From Pseudomonadota bacterium (GTDB lineage Bacteria; Pseudomonadota; Alphaproteobacteria; Caulobacterales; Caulobacteraceae): a DNA stretch of 36,562 bases. Within the stretch, counting starts at the first letter, position 1. Each line of letters starts with the position of its first letter. The position numbers were made by a program, and so were the translations under genes. Positions 36,208 through 36,562 of the stretch are shown piece after piece. The DNA is taken from assembly GCA_021816155.1 (NCBI GenBank), contig JAKAZA010000024.1, positions 1 to 36,562 of the forward strand, read 5' to 3'. The notes beneath the pieces are model-generated. The model did not search any database and had not been told where the DNA came from. It saw nothing but the letters and a program-made list of their open reading frames with translations.

Positions 36208-36562
36208 TCACGGCTCGTATCGGCTGACCTCGAGGCCCGATCCCACGGGCAGCAGCACGCTGGTCATGTGCGGCTTGGCGCGGACGGCGCGGGCATAGGC
36301 GGCCACCTCGGCGCCGCCGGGCCGCAGCATGTTGTCGGCGACGAGGATCGCGCCCGGATTGAGCTTGGGGTGGAACGCCTCCAGGCAGGGAACGTAGAGG
36401 TCCTTCCACAGGTCGACGAGCACGAAGTCGATCCCCGCCGGCATCGCCTCGATCATCTCCACCGCGTCGCCGACCCTGAAGTCCACGAAGTCGGCGAGGC
36501 CCGCCCTGGTCGACATTTCGCGGGCGTGCGCCGACTTGTAGTCCTGCAGCTCCATGGTGATC
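36208..36562 (-). CDS. Partial class I SAM-dependent O-methyltransferase (N-terminus beyond window)
   Basis: ARAGL-like STRAGLADFVDFRVGDAVEMI, DFVLVDLWKDLYVPCLEAFHPKLNPGAILVADNML. Confidence 0.75.
   Translation of the reverse strand, partial: ITMELQDYKSAHAREMSTRAGLADFVDFRVGDAVEMIEAMPAGIDFVLVDLWKDLYVPCLEAFHPKLNPGAILVADNMLRPGGAEVAAYARAVRAKPHMTSVLLPVGSGLEVSRYEP

Overview
High-GC window with alphaproteobacterial (probably Caulobacterales-like) character, inferred from gene content and promoter motifs and not from any database search. It is almost fully coding, and I saw no mobile elements, CRISPR arrays, rRNA or tRNA genes. Recognisable genes: DUF1674/SDHAF4-like, pyrF, marC-family, SDR, kup, argG, GPH-type MFS transporter, grpE, hrcA, rph, dnaN, a ferritin-like putative diiron protein, lipocalin, mmcB, actR/actS (regA/regB-like) divergent from SCO/SenC, intracellular phaZ, and a possible four-gene catabolic operon (ChbG/YdjC-like, N-acyl-D-amino-acid deacylase, TauD/TfdA, tautomerase). 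Further right: YgjP-like metallopeptidase, a tandem retropepsin-like plus TPR protein, GST, a leaderless HtaA-domain protein, FAD monooxygenase, aldo/keto reductase, recF, gyrB, recQ, PBP1A and a partial methyltransferase. The best second-look signals are: a perfect 34-bp palindrome inside a small secreted-protein ORF; a LexA-type box (GAAC-N7-GAAC) overlapping the -10 of an apparent housekeeping promoter at mmcB; four GANTC (CcrM-type) sites within 134 bp plus a DnaA-box-like 9-mer between dnaN and the ferritin-like gene; reciprocal CTAG stop codons shared by three convergent gene pairs, with CTAG otherwise nearly absent from coding interiors; a tandem-DTG aspartyl protease-like protein; and a standalone HtaA protein. 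I saw no wholly new multi-gene defence-like system.
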